A stretch of 64,000 bases of DNA from contig NZ_CP015098.1 of assembly GCF_001611795.1 (NCBI RefSeq), positions 310,001-374,000 of the forward strand, read 5' to 3'. Of the stretch, positions 52,253-60,517 are shown piece by piece. The position numbers and the translations under genes are program-made. Every line of letters begins with the position of its first letter. Within the stretch, counting starts at the first letter, position 1. The DNA comes from Streptomyces qaidamensis (GTDB taxonomy: Bacteria; Actinomycetota; Actinomycetes; Streptomycetales; Streptomycetaceae). The notes under the pieces are model-generated. The model worked only from the letters and a program-made list of their open reading frames with translations, did not search any database and was not told where the DNA came from.

Positions 52253-53686
52253 CTAGCCCGCCGCCCGCCCCGCGGCCCCGGGCAGCGGCGGGAGCGTCGT
52301 CCCGTGGATCCACGCGTGCAGCAGTTCGTCCACCGGCTCGGTCGCGAAGCGGGCCACGTGCGAGACGAAGGCCGCGGTCGTGACCGTGCCGCCCCGGTGC
52401 TGCTGTCCCCAGCCGCGCAGCATGCGGAAGAAGGCGATGTCGCCCAGCGCGCAGCGCACCGCGTGCAGCACGAGACCGCCGCGTTCGTACAGCCGGTCGT
52501 CGAACATCGACTTGCGCCCCGGGTCCGACAGGCGCAGATCCTGCGGCAGCGCCGACAGCACCCGGTGTGCCGCAGCCGCGAGTTGCTGTGCCGTACGCCC
52601 GCCCGAGCGCTCCGACCACAGCCACTCCGCGTACTTCGCGAAGCCCTCGTTGAGCCAGATGTGCCGCCAGTCGGCGATGGACACACTGTTGCCGAACCAC
52701 TGGTGCGCCAGCTCGTGCGCCACCAGCCGCTCCGAACCGCGGGCCCCGTCCACGTGGTTGGCGCCGAACAGCGACAGCCCCTGGGCCTCGACGGGCACGT
52801 CGAGCTCCTCCTCGGTCACCACGACCGCGTACTCGTCGAAGGGGTAGGGCCCGAACAGCTCCTGGAACACCTCCATCATCTGCGGCTGGCGTGCGAAGTC
52901 CCGCGAGAAGTCGCCCAGCAGCCGCGCCGGGATGTGCCCGTGCTGCGGGACGCCGTCCGGACCGGGGTCGCCCAGCAGGACCGTCTGGTATTTGCCGATC
53001 GCGAGGCCGACCAGATAGCTGGACGTCGGCGCCGACTGCTCGTACACCCAGGTGGTGGTGCTCGCCTTCGTCGTCCGGGTCAGCAGACGTCCGCCCGCGA
53101 CGACCGCGTACGCCGACGGCGTGGTGACCGAGAGCTGGTAGGACGCCTTGTCGGCGGGCCGGTCGTTGCACGGGTACCACGACGGCGCCCCGATCGGCTG
53201 GCTGGCCACCAGCGCCCCGTCCTCCAGCTCCTCCCAGCCGAGCCCGCCCCAGGGGCTGTCGACGGGCTCGGGGTTGCCCGACCAGTGCACCTCGACCGTG
53301 AAGGGCGCCCCGGCACGGACCGGCTTGGCGGGACGGACGCGCAGTCTGCCGCCGCGGTGCGTGTAGTGGGGCTGCCGTCCGTCGACCCGTACCCGCCCGA
53401 TCTTGTAGCCGGCCAGGTTCAGCACGAACTCGCTGAGCGGCGCCCGTCCCGCTATGGCGTTGATGCGGGCCGTCCCGGACAGCCGGTTCGGGGCCGGGCG
53501 GTAGTCCAGAGCGAGCTCGTACCGGTGCACCCGGTAGCGGGGGTCGCCGTGCTCCGGGAAGTACGGGTCCGCGCCCGCCGCCTGCTGGACTGCCACTGCC
53601 GTCTGGTCTCCCTGCGCCGCGCTGCTGCCACTGTCTGCCGGTCCGTCGCCCTCCGGCTCCGCGTGGCCCGCGCTCAGGGGCGCCAT
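52253..53686 (-). CDS. M1-family zinc aminopeptidase, likely polymer-degrading partner of Pls
   Basis: 477 residues. Zinc site H324-E-x2-H328 with E347 18 residues later (HELAHQWFGN then LNEGFA). The substrate-recognition GAMEN motif is altered to VEAQG around E300. The C-terminal helical domain of full-size M1 enzymes is missing, as in short actinobacterial members. The gene starts inside the end of the synthetase gene (13-bp overlap). Epsilon-poly-lysine producers often have a zinc aminopeptidase that trims the polymer beside the synthetase, so self-protection or chain-length control is plausible. Confidence 0.85.
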   Translation of the reverse strand: MAPLSAGHAEPEGDGPADSGSSAAQGDQTAVAVQQAAGADPYFPEHGDPRYRVHRYELALDYRPAPNRLSGTARINAIAGRAPLSEFVLNLAGYKIGRVRVDGRQPHYTHRGGRLRVRPAKPVRAGAPFTVEVHWSGNPEPVDSPWGGLGWEELEDGALVASQPIGAPSWYPCNDRPADKASYQLSVTTPSAYAVVAGGRLLTRTTKASTTTWVYEQSAPTSSYLVGLAIGKYQTVLLGDPGPDGVPQHGHIPARLLGDFSRDFARQPQMMEVFQELFGPYPFDEYAVVVTEEELDVPVEAQGLSLFGANHVDGARGSERLVAHELAHQWFGNSVSIADWRHIWLNEGFAKYAEWLWSERSGGRTAQQLAAAAHRVLSALPQDLRLSDPGRKSMFDDRLYERGGLVLHAVRCALGDIAFFRMLRGWGQQHRGGTVTTAAFVSHVARFATEPVDELLHAWIHGTTLPPLPGAAGRAAG

Positions 53687-56600
53687 GCCTCGATCGGGTT
53701 GCCGAGCCAGCGGGTGTCGTCGGGGACGGACTCCGCGGCCATGACGAGCGACGCGGGACCCAGCGTCGTACGGGCCCCGATCGTGCTGCCGGGCAGGACG
53801 ATCCCGCCAGGGCCCAGCGTCGCGCCCTCACGGAGGACCACAGTATCCGTCCGCAAGATCCGGTCGTGGAAGAGGTGCGTCTGAAGGACACAGCCCCGGT
53901 TCACGGTGGCGGCGTCCTTCAGCGTCACCAGATCGGTCTCGGGCAGCCAGTAGCTCTCGACCCAGACGCCCTTGCCGATCCGGGCGCCCAGCCCCCGCAG
54001 CCACGCCGTCATCACCGGCGTGCCCGGCACCGCGCCCGCCAGCCACGGCACGGCGAGCACCTCGACGAAGGTGTCCGCGAGCTCGTTGCGCCACACGAAG
54101 GACGACCACAGCGGGTGCTCCCCGCTGTGGTGCCGCCCCACGAGCGCCCACTTGGCGACGATCGAGACGAGGGCCGCGCCGCCTCCCGCCGCGAGCAGCA
54201 CGAGCCCGGACAGCAGGGGCGCCCAGGGCCCCAGGGCACACAGCGCGGCGATCGTCAGCACCGCCAGCCCCGCCGAGCAGAGGACCGGCACGATCCGGCA
54301 CAGTTCCACCAGACCGCGCGCCCACAGCAGCCGGGCCGGCGGTTCGTAGGTGCGGCTCTGGTCACCGTCGGCGGCGGCGCGCGGCAGCTTGACCGGCGGG
54401 AGTCCCAGGTAGGAGGTGCCCTTCTTGGCCTTCTTGGGCGTCGCCGACAGCACTCCGACCAGCCCGCCGTCCGGCACGCTCCGCCCGGGCGCCGTCATCC
54501 CAGAGTTCCCCAGGAAGGCGCGCCGCCCGATCTCGGCCCGTCCGATCCGCATCCATCCGCCGCCGAGCTCGTACGGGGCGGTCAGGGTGTCGTCGGCCAG
54601 GAAGGCGCCCTCACCGACCGTCGTCAGGCTGGGCAGTGCGAGCACCGTCGACACCTCGGCGCCGCGCCCGATCCGCATGCCGAGCAGCCGCAGCCACACC
54701 GGTGTCACCAGCCCGGCGTACAGCGGGAACAGCGTCTCCCGCGAGCGGTCCATCAGCTGGGTGACCGTCCAGGCCTGCCAACCGACCCGGCTGTGCGTCG
54801 GGTGGGTCCCCTCACGCAGTCCGAGGCTCAGCAGCCGTACGGCGATCAGCAGCAGCACCGCGTACGTCGCCCCGTAGGTGAGCGTCGCCGGGACGACGGC
54901 CAGGGCGGCGCCCGTGAGGACCGGGCCGACCGGGCCCGGCGTGACGAAGACCCGGGCCACGAGGAGCGCGGCCATCGCCGCCAGCACCGGAAGGGCGGTC
55001 AGCGCGAGGCCGGTGAGGCCGTACAGGACGCTCCAGTACGTTCCGCGCCGCGGCCGTTCCTTGGGCCAGCTGCGCTTGGCCTTGCCCAGTTTGACCGCGG
55101 GCGCGCCCGCCCACCGCTGACCGGTGGGAATCTGTCCCGTGACCGCGGAACCAGGGGCCACCTCGGCCCGCTTGCCCACCCGGGCACCGGGGAAGAGCAC
55201 GCTGCGCGTGCCGACGACGGCGTGTGCGCCCACCTTGACCGTGCCGATCTCCAGCCGGTCCCCGTCCAGCCAGTGGCCGGACAGGTCCACCTCCGACTCC
55301 ACGGCCGCGCCCCGCCCCAGTTTGAGCAGGCCGGTGACCGGTGGCAGGGAGTGCAGGTCGACGTCCGGTCCGACCTTGGCGCCGAGCGCTCGCGCGTACC
55401 GTTGCAGCCAGGAGCCCGTCAGCGACGTCGCGCCGCTGAACTCGGCCAGCCGCTCGGCGGTCCACAGCCGCAGATGTACGCCGCCGCCGCGTGCGTACCG
55501 GCCGGGCTTCACACCGCGGAGCAGCAGCCGCGCGCCGCCGGCGGACAGGGCGAGCCGCCCCGGCGGGCTGAAGAGGACGACGGCTCCGAGCGCGAGGAGC
55601 CACCAGGGGGCCGTGGGCAGCCACGCGTAGGCGGGCAGGAGGTTCCCGAGGACGGCCAGTGCCACGGTCCAGCGCAGGCCGAGGAGGGTGAACAGCGGGA
55701 CGAGGAGCAGCATTTGGACGATCTGGGCACGCCTCGGCACCGGGGCGATCGTGCGCCGGGCCTCGTCGTCGCGCGCCGACTTCTCCAGCCGCCGGGCCAG
55801 CTTGCGCAGCACCGGCTGCTGGTAGACGTCCAGGACGGCCGCGCTCGGGTAGCGGGTGCGCAGCCGGGTCGTGAGCTGGGCGGCGGCCAGGCTGCCGCCG
55901 CCGATCGCGAAGAAGTCGTCGGAGGCGGTGGTGACCGGGATGCCGAGCACGGCGGTCCACTGCTCGGCGAGCCACGCCTCGGTGCCGTAGAGCTGCTCCG
56001 CCGGGCCGTCGGTCTCCAGGTCCTTCAGCGGCCAGGGCAGCGCGTTGCGGTCGACCTTGCCCGAGGTGCGGGTCGGCAGCTCCTCGACGGGCGCGAGCAA
56101 CGGCACGAGGGCTGCGGGCAGTTCGGCACGGAGCTTCGCGACCGCTAGGGCGTGGTCCCATCCGTCCTGGGTGACGACGTACCCGACGAGGAGCTGGTTG
56201 CCGCTGCGGGCGGTCCGTACGGCGGCCGCCGCCCCGGCGACTCCGGGCAGGGCCTGGAGTGCGGCGTCGACCTCGCCGAGCTCGATGCGCCGTCCACCGA
56301 GCTTGACCTGCTCGTCGGCCCGTCCGAGGAAGACCAGCCCTTCGGGTTCCGCCTTGACGAGGTCGCCGCTGCGGTACGCCCGCTGCCACCCCAGGGACTT
56401 GAGGGGCGCGTACTTCTCGGCGTCCTTCCCGGCGTCGAGGTAGCGGGCCAGTCCGACCCCGCCGATGACCAGCTGCCCGCTGCCGCCCATGGGGACGGGC
56501 TCGCCGGCCTCGTCGACGACGGCCAGTTCCCAGCCGTCCAGGGGCAGTCCGATCCGGATGGGCTCCTGACCGGTCATCAGCGAGGCGCAGGCCACCACGG

Positions 56601-57549
56601 TCGCCTCGGTGGGCCCGTAGGTGTTCCAGACCTCACGCCCCTCGGTCACCAGCCGCTGGGCCAGCTCGGGCGGGCAGGCCTCCCCGCCGAAGATCAGCAG
56701 GCGCACGTCGTTGAGGGTCTCCGGCTCCCACAGCGCGGCGAGGGTGGGTACCGTCGACACGACGGTGATCTCCTGCTCGACCAGCCAGAGCCCGAGGTCG
56801 GCGCCGCTCCTGACCTGCGATCGCGGCACCGGCACCAGGCAGGCCCCGTACCGCCACGCCAGCCACATCTCCTCGCAGGAGGCGTCGAACGCCACCGACA
56901 GCCCCGCCATGACCCGGTCCCCGGGTCCGATCGGTTCCTCGGTGAGGAACAGGGCGGCCTCGGCGTCCACGAACGCGGCGGCACTGCGGTGCGAGACGGC
57001 GACGCCCTTGGGCTTCCCGGTGGAGCCGGACGTGAAGATGATCCACGCGTCGTGCTCGATGCCGGGGCGTGCGGCGGGGGACGCACCGGTCCCGTGCACG
57101 GTGATGTGGTGCCCGGCCCCGACGACGGCCCGTACGCCCGCCTCACCGAACACCAAGTCGGCCCGCTCGTCGGGGTCTTCGGCGTCGACGGGGACGTATG
57201 CGGCTCCCGTCGCGAGCACGGCGAGGATCACGATGTAGAGCTCGTTGGTGCCGGACGGAACGCGGACTCCCACGCGGTCTCCGAGCCCGACTCCGGCGGA
57301 GGCGAGCCGCCACCGCAGCCGGTCCACCTCGACGGCCAGGCCGCGGTAGGTGAGAGCGCTGGTGCCGTCGTCGAGGGCGGGCTCGTCCGGGTACGACCGC
57401 ACGGACGCGTCGAACACGTCGATCAGCGTGCGCGGCGGCGCCGCCGGACGCCCCGAGAAGCGGGCCGCGTCCCCGAACTCCTGCCGGATCTCCACGCCGA
57501 GCGTTTCGTCGAGCAGGCCGAGAGCGTCACTCTCCTGTATGGCTGCCAT
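53674..57549 (-). CDS. pls: Epsilon-poly-L-lysine synthetase-like membrane NRPS
   Basis: 1291 residues, close to the about 1319 of known Pls. ATG 57549 has GAGGA upstream. Adenylation domain 20-530 (TSGSTGKPKG 173-182; A8 GGRRIELGE; K498), carrier domain with S553 (FFAIGGGSLAA), then six membrane helices in three pairs (about 605-660, 870-960, 1120-1180) separating left-handed beta-helix-like domains. By eye the specificity code is D222 A223 E226 S265 I286 G288 T310 V318 V319 K498, close to lysine codes. No condensation domain. It should polymerise an amino acid, most likely L-lysine, at the membrane. Confidence 0.85.
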   Translation of the reverse strand: MAAIQESDALGLLDETLGVEIRQEFGDAARFSGRPAAPPRTLIDVFDASVRSYPDEPALDDGTSALTYRGLAVEVDRLRWRLASAGVGLGDRVGVRVPSGTNELYIVILAVLATGAAYVPVDAEDPDERADLVFGEAGVRAVVGAGHHITVHGTGASPAARPGIEHDAWIIFTSGSTGKPKGVAVSHRSAAAFVDAEAALFLTEEPIGPGDRVMAGLSVAFDASCEEMWLAWRYGACLVPVPRSQVRSGADLGLWLVEQEITVVSTVPTLAALWEPETLNDVRLLIFGGEACPPELAQRLVTEGREVWNTYGPTEATVVACASLMTGQEPIRIGLPLDGWELAVVDEAGEPVPMGGSGQLVIGGVGLARYLDAGKDAEKYAPLKSLGWQRAYRSGDLVKAEPEGLVFLGRADEQVKLGGRRIELGEVDAALQALPGVAGAAAAVRTARSGNQLLVGYVVTQDGWDHALAVAKLRAELPAALVPLLAPVEELPTRTSGKVDRNALPWPLKDLETDGPAEQLYGTEAWLAEQWTAVLGIPVTTASDDFFAIGGGSLAAAQLTTRLRTRYPSAAVLDVYQQPVLRKLARRLEKSARDDEARRTIAPVPRRAQIVQMLLLVPLFTLLGLRWTVALAVLGNLLPAYAWLPTAPWWLLALGAVVLFSPPGRLALSAGGARLLLRGVKPGRYARGGGVHLRLWTAERLAEFSGATSLTGSWLQRYARALGAKVGPDVDLHSLPPVTGLLKLGRGAAVESEVDLSGHWLDGDRLEIGTVKVGAHAVVGTRSVLFPGARVGKRAEVAPGSAVTGQIPTGQRWAGAPAVKLGKAKRSWPKERPRRGTYWSVLYGLTGLALTALPVLAAMAALLVARVFVTPGPVGPVLTGAALAVVPATLTYGATYAVLLLIAVRLLSLGLREGTHPTHSRVGWQAWTVTQLMDRSRETLFPLYAGLVTPVWLRLLGMRIGRGAEVSTVLALPSLTTVGEGAFLADDTLTAPYELGGGWMRIGRAEIGRRAFLGNSGMTAPGRSVPDGGLVGVLSATPKKAKKGTSYLGLPPVKLPRAAADGDQSRTYEPPARLLWARGLVELCRIVPVLCSAGLAVLTIAALCALGPWAPLLSGLVLLAAGGGAALVSIVAKWALVGRHHSGEHPLWSSFVWRNELADTFVEVLAVPWLAGAVPGTPVMTAWLRGLGARIGKGVWVESYWLPETDLVTLKDAATVNRGCVLQTHLFHDRILRTDTVVLREGATLGPGGIVLPGSTIGARTTLGPASLVMAAESVPDDTRWLGNPIEAWRP

Positions 57550-57850
57550 CCGGTCCTCGCGTCTCGATCCCGGATGACTCCGGGGCGCTGGCGGGCCCGC
57601 AGGTGTGCCTGGGGTTGTCCGGCTCCAGCTCGGTAACAAGCCGGGAATTTTAGTACGACGCTAGATTTGGGCGCTTCGGTACGCCACCGGGCACGGCCGT
57701 TCAGGGTGGTCCGATGTCGGTCACACGAGGCTGACCTGGGGATCTTCGGGCAAAGGAGACTTCGCACACAGAGGAGTTGCGTCCGCCTGTCATGGGGAGG
57801 TCAGAGCCGGCCAGGACGTGATGAAGCGTCAGCACGCCCCTCGGCCCGGC
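57550..57850 (-). promoter_or_regulatory. Upstream region of pls (301 bp, no gene)
   Basis: Holds the presumed pls promoter. The only AT-rich patch is 57646-57668; on the minus strand it gives TAAAAT (57652-57647) as a -10 candidate, with no clear -35. The element TACGACGCTAGA (57654-57665) also occurs at 23515 upstream of a SpoIIE gene. The rest, up to the RibD-like stop, shows nothing recognisable. Confidence 0.4.
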
Positions 57851-58423
57851 TCAGGCCTGCTGACGCGTCACGCGGTGGCAGAGGTAGACGACTCGCGAAT
57901 TGTAGGTGCGGGTTTCGACGAGTTCGAGATCCACCCGGCGCTCGTCCCGGGGAAAGAACGGAATGCCGCCGCCGACGAGCACCGGGTAGACCATCGCCCG
58001 GTACGCGTCGATCAGACCCGCCGCGGCCGCCTCGGCGGCGAGCGTCGCGCCGCCGATCGCGATCTCGCCCTCCCCCGGCTCGGCCCGCAACCGCTCGATC
58101 TCCTCCGCCACACTGCCGGAGGCCAGGCGGGCATGGCCCTGTACCGAGGACAGCGTGGTGGAGAACACCACCTTCGGAAGCGGCTTCCAGAGCCCGGCCC
58201 ATTCGAGCATCGCTTCATCGAGCGAGGGGTCCTGGTCGGCGGTCTCCCAGTACAGCATCGTCTCGTACAGCCGTCGTCCCAGCAGGTGGACGTCGACCTG
58301 CCGGATCTCGTCGATCCAGAAGCGGAAGACGTCGTCGCCGGGCACCGTCCAGCCGAAGTCGCCGTCCGGCCCGACGATGTAGCCGTCCAGTGAGACGCCC
58401 ATCGAATAGGTCACGCTGCGCAT
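57851..58423 (-). CDS. RibD C-terminal/dihydrofolate-reductase-like protein
   Basis: 190 residues. Fold markers are SMGVSLDGYIVGPDGDFGW, VDVHLLGRRLYETM, PKVVFSTTL, IAIGGATLAAEAAAAGLID and YPVLVGGGIPFF. It matches the stand-alone RibD_C family of predicted NADPH-dependent reductases rather than riboflavin RibD. Substrate unknown. The ATG at 58423 has an A/G-rich RBS-like stretch. Confidence 0.88.
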   Translation of the reverse strand: MRSVTYSMGVSLDGYIVGPDGDFGWTVPGDDVFRFWIDEIRQVDVHLLGRRLYETMLYWETADQDPSLDEAMLEWAGLWKPLPKVVFSTTLSSVQGHARLASGSVAEEIERLRAEPGEGEIAIGGATLAAEAAAAGLIDAYRAMVYPVLVGGGIPFFPRDERRVDLELVETRTYNSRVVYLCHRVTRQQA

Positions 58424-58485
58424 CAGAAGACCCCCTCGGTAACGGGTTCGGCCTCCGGGGGCGCACCCCGCTCACGACGTCCATT

Positions 58486-59364
58486 TCACCATCGGCCATC
58501 GCGGTGTGCCCGGCCTGACGCGGCATCGGGGGCCCCGGGCTCGTCGGTGCGAGCGTTGGGCGGAAGGTCCGCGGAGGCGCAGGGGTGGGCGTGGGCGGCT
58601 TGCAGGAACCGTGCGGCGCCGCGTACGGCCGCCGTGTGCGGGGCCGGGACGATGCGCAGCGGTGCCTTCAGGCGAGCGGTGAGGGGGTAGGTGATCTCGG
58701 CGCGCAGGGCTCCCCCGCCCGCCACGAGGACGCCGCGCCGCAGGGCGTCGGCGGTGAGCGAGGTGCGGTCGTGGCGGCGGATCGCGGTCAGCATCGCGAC
58801 CACCGCTTCGACGATCTGCTCGGGTACGGTCGCCCCGTCGAGGTCGCTGGTCCCCAGGGCCGTGCGGTGCGCGTCGGTGACGGCGCCGTCGCACAGCAGC
58901 ACCACCTCGGTGAGATGGGCGCCGATGTCCACCACCACCAGCGGCCGGGACATGTCCGCGTCCGCGGCCAGGGCGATGCTCCGGGCGCTGGGAACGGTCA
59001 GGACGCTGCGGGGCCGCAGCACCTCCACCGCGGCACGGGCCCTGGCCCGGTGGGCGACGCCGTCCAGGACGGGAGTGGTCACGATGACCATGGGGCGGGT
59101 GAACCGGGGCAGCCGGTTGCCGAGCAGGCGCTGGAGCATCCGGGAACACCCCGGGGTGTCGATGATGGTGCCGCGCTGGACGGGGTGGACCGCACCGGCC
59201 CCGGGGAAGGTGACGGTGGGCGCGTCGACGACCGTGCCCTCGCCGGCGAGCCATACCCGGGTGCGGGCACTGCCCAGGTCCAGGGCTATGCCGCAGCAGC
59301 GCCGGCACAGGGGCCACGGCCGGTGACGGGCCGCGTCGCCGGACGGCTCCTGGGCGCCGGTCAC
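58486..59364 (-). CDS. Actin/HSP70-like ATPase (MreB-related)
   Basis: 292 residues from GTG 59364 (GTGA overlap with the TraR/DksA gene). Phosphate-1 GIALDLGSARTRVWLAG, middle VVVDIGAHLTEVVLL (phosphate-2) and adenosine motif VLVAGGGALRAEI, the order seen in MreB. TPVLDG and the short length match streptomycete MreB-like orphans rather than cell-shape MreB with mreCD. Coupling to a TraR/DksA gene suggests a stress or spore function. Polymerisation is not evident from sequence. Confidence 0.8.
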   Translation of the reverse strand: MTGAQEPSGDAARHRPWPLCRRCCGIALDLGSARTRVWLAGEGTVVDAPTVTFPGAGAVHPVQRGTIIDTPGCSRMLQRLLGNRLPRFTRPMVIVTTPVLDGVAHRARARAAVEVLRPRSVLTVPSARSIALAADADMSRPLVVVDIGAHLTEVVLLCDGAVTDAHRTALGTSDLDGATVPEQIVEAVVAMLTAIRRHDRTSLTADALRRGVLVAGGGALRAEITYPLTARLKAPLRIVPAPHTAAVRGAARFLQAAHAHPCASADLPPNARTDEPGAPDAASGRAHRDGRW

Positions 59365-59735
59365 GGCTGTGCTTCCTTGACCTGCTGGCAGCGGGCGCAG
59401 TAGCGGGCCTGCGGCACGATCATGAGCCGTTCGCGTTCGATCGGGCGTCGGCACAGGCGGCAGGCGCCGTACGAGCCTTCGTTCATGCGGGTGAGGGCCG
59501 CTTCGACGTCGGTGAGGACCATGCGGGCGGAGGCGGCGAGTTTGACGCGGACCTCGATCTGCGCGGCGGCCCGCTGCCGGAGCCGGTCCTCGGCCCGGGA
59601 GGTGGCCGGCCCGCCCAGCAGGCGCAGTTGCTCCTGGCGGAAGAGGCGCTGCTCGTGGAGGTTCTCACGCAGCGCGGCGAGGTCCTCGGCCGACAGGTGC
59701 GTCGTGCTCTCTTCGACGGTCTGGTGGTTCACCAC
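59361..59735 (-). CDS. TraR/DksA-family zinc-finger protein 1
   Basis: 124 residues. Coiled-coil helices (about 15-85) precede the zinc finger C-x2-C-x17-C-x2-C (CRLC and CARC). The start is either GTG 59735 or the GTG one codon later; AAGGGG lies upstream. Family members bind the RNA polymerase secondary channel and alter rRNA or stress promoters. The coiled-coil tip reads DVEAAL, with one acidic residue where DksA has two. It has a paralogue immediately upstream. Confidence 0.88.
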   Translation of the reverse strand: MVNHQTVEESTTHLSAEDLAALRENLHEQRLFRQEQLRLLGGPATSRAEDRLRQRAAAQIEVRVKLAASARMVLTDVEAALTRMNEGSYGACRLCRRPIERERLMIVPQARYCARCQQVKEAQP

Positions 59736-59779
59736 GTCACCCCTTTGCGGCAGGGCGTAGGAGGTCGGTAAGGGCCGGG

Positions 59780-60088
59780 TCAGGCCGTGCGGCGCCGGCA
59801 GGCGACGCAGTGGCGGGTGTAGGGCAGGATGTCGAGCCGTTCCTCGGGGACGGGCTTCGCGCAGCCCACGCAGATGCCGTAGGTGCCGTCGTCGATGCGG
59901 GTGAAGGCTTCCTCGATCTCTTCGAGCACCCCCTCCATCGCGGTCTTCTGGGACAGCAGGTGATCGTCCGAGCCGCGCTCGGTCCCGTCGAGGGCACGCA
60001 GCTGTGCCAACAGGGAGGCGCGGGCGTGTTCCAGGCGCCGGCGGGCCTCGTGCGGGTGGGGCTCGGCCCGGGTGACGTCGAGCGACAT
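59780..60088 (-). CDS. TraR/DksA-family zinc-finger protein 2
   Basis: 102 residues from ATG 60088 with AAAGGA upstream. Zinc finger C-x2-C-x17-C-x2-C (CVGC and CVAC), helical arm 15-65 with EEIEEAFTRIDDGTYG. It is shorter than its neighbour but plainly homologous. The pair probably arose by tandem duplication and heads a three-gene operon ending with the actin-like ATPase. Confidence 0.88.
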   Translation of the reverse strand: MSLDVTRAEPHPHEARRRLEHARASLLAQLRALDGTERGSDDHLLSQKTAMEGVLEEIEEAFTRIDDGTYGICVGCAKPVPEERLDILPYTRHCVACRRRTA

Positions 60089-60242
60089 GGTCGGTCCTTT
60101 CTCGGCGGCGGACGGCGGGTGCGCGGGTGGGTCGTGCACGGCGGGCGGCCCGGCGACGTGGCCGGGCCGCCCGTCCGCTGTCGGGTGGTCGTGTGAGCTC
60201 CAGCCTGGCCCGGAACGCGGCGGATACCCATCGGGCGCGGGC

Positions 60243-60324
60243 CCCATTTGGACCGGTGCGAGGGACCCATGCGGCCGCGCCATGGGTGGTGCGTGCCTGG
60301 GGAAATGGGGGTCAGGTCCCATTT
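60243..60324. promoter_or_regulatory. Cluster of inverted repeats in the 429-bp gap between TraR 2 and kinase
   Basis: ACCCATG (60265-60271) mirrors CATGGGT (60281-60287); AAATGGG (60303-60309) mirrors CCCATTT (60318-60324); another CCCATTT is at 60243-60249. The repeated half-site suggests binding of one dimeric regulator at several places, perhaps the NarL-type regulator encoded downstream. The resemblance to DosR-type GGGAC/GTCCC boxes is loose. Confidence 0.45.
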
Positions 60325-60363
60325 ACGGGGCGCGCGGGAAGGGGGCAGCCTGGCCGCAGGCTT

Positions 60364-60458
60364 GCTCAGACACCCGGGCCGCGGACACGGTGGGTGCTCA
60401 GGCACCCGGGCCGCGAACGCCGTGGGTGCTCAGGCACCCGGCCGCGAACGCGGTGGGC
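60364..60458. repeat. Three tandem 32-bp repeats upstream of the kinase
   Basis: Units at 60364-60395, 60396-60427 and 60428-60458 share GCTCAGGCACCCGGGCCGCG and an ending GGTGGG; the third lacks one base. Together with the inverted repeats they fill most of the gap of 60089-60517. Confidence 0.8.
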
Positions 60459-60517
60459 TCCGCGATGCCCGACAGTGGAGGTGAGACAGAGTTCGTGGAA
60501 GGGGAGGCGCGGGGACG

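Noticed and set aside
53674..57549. A siderophore NRPS
   Set aside because: There is one adenylation and one carrier domain, no condensation or thioesterase domain, and membrane beta-helix domains as in Pls.
60364..60458. Short CRISPR array
   Set aside because: Three contiguous direct repeats without spacers and without cas genes.
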